This document shows, one piece after another, positions 40,750 to 40,881 of a stretch of 40,881 nucleotides of DNA. Under the pieces are notes generated by a model. The model searched no databases. It was not told the DNA's origin and worked only from the letters and a program-made list of their open reading frames with translations. This stretch comes from Bacillota bacterium. Its GTDB lineage: Bacteria > Bacillota > Clostridia > Lachnospirales > Lachnospiraceae. The stretch covers positions 1 to 40,881 of the forward strand of contig JAEZGY010000061.1 in assembly GCA_023416695.1 (NCBI GenBank), read 5' to 3'. The position numbers were made by a program, and so were the translations under genes. Numbering within the stretch: position 1 is the stretch's first letter; every line of letters starts with the position of its first letter.

Positions 40750-40881
40750 AGTCTATAAAGTTTCCGTGCAGCCGGGGAGATAGCGGTGCCCTGTACCTGC
40801 AATCCGCTACAGCAGGGGTGATATCTTGCCTAGGGTTAATTTTGTAGGGCTGCCCTTTATAAGTGATGTTGACGTTTGGGT
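40750..40881 (+). ncRNA. ffs: Signal recognition particle RNA, large Bacillus type (5' part)
   Basis: The sequence GGTGCCCTGTACCTGCAATC is the hallmark 5' domain of large (Alu-containing) bacterial SRP RNA, also seen in Bacillus scRNA, preceded by CCGTGCAGCCGGGGAGATAGC. GTGATGTTGACGTTTGGGT at the window edge is also conserved. The mature 5' end is uncertain (between about 40723 and 40760); the 3' part lies beyond the window. Confidence 0.93.

Overview
Organism. The window looks like the chromosome of an anaerobic, endospore-forming, low-GC Firmicute, most likely a Lachnospiraceae/Lachnoclostridium-type clostridium. Evidence: spore genes (a SpoVAF/GerA-family protein, spmA-spmB), an AbrB/SpoVT-type regulator, RicT, an ATP-dependent PEP carboxykinase, an oxygen-sensitive glycyl-radical-type activase, a T-box leader on metG, a Bacillus-type SRP RNA, and strong AGGAGG ribosome sites with frequent TTG/GTG starts. 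The species call is inference; family assignments rest on motifs read by eye.  Layout. 1-1017: 3' end of a 23S rRNA followed, without a 5S gene, by seven tRNAs (Asp, Val, Thr, Tyr, initiator Met, Phe, Lys) and a terminator. 1283-3031: two single genes (nucleotidyltransferase, metallo-beta-lactamase fold) around a decayed tRNA 3' end. 3193-5327: a chemoreceptor with a possible sigma-D-type promoter. 5533-9220: alpha/beta hydrolase, Asp/Glu racemase, cysteine-rich protein and SpoVAF-like protein as one apparent operon. 9410-11824: large secreted Ig-like/GLUG/Fn3 protein. 11928-19804: a long housekeeping operon (nuclease-like protein, nfo, Orn/Lys/Arg-type decarboxylase, guanylate kinase, yaaR, holB, ricT, trmN6, rsmI) ending in a strong terminator. 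Convergent abrB follows, then spmAB, an atypical orphan trpA, and an ABC transporter/two-component system. 28251-28789: intergenic region with a 364-nt imperfect palindrome. pckA and a DUF885 peptidase are on the minus strand. Then a Met T-box leader, a duplicated structured repeat, metG, tatD, ksgA, a Lachnospiraceae-type unknown protein, a minus-strand radical SAM activase, tadA and the start of the SRP RNA gene.  How it fits together. The series decarboxylase - nucleotide kinase - yaaR - holB - ricT - trmN6 - rsmI - abrB ... metG - tatD - ksgA follows the yaaO-to-ksgA region of Bacillus subtilis. Here guanylate kinase sits where tmk would be, yaaQ, yabA, yazA and rnmV are absent from their expected slots, and about 12.5 kb of unrelated genes separate abrB from the metG leader. 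The last genes, tadA then SRP RNA, also match the order usually found before dnaX.  Most interesting non-coding material: (i) a tandem structured repeat (32846-33336) between the T-box terminator and metG, whose two copies share a 74-nt core that is 71/74 identical, with a pairing-restoring difference and a possible pseudoknot; (ii) the 28305-28668 long hairpin; (iii) an 8-codon reading frame with a strong ribosome site in the loop of an inverted repeat upstream of tatD-ksgA. No CRISPR array, prophage or intact insertion sequence was seen.
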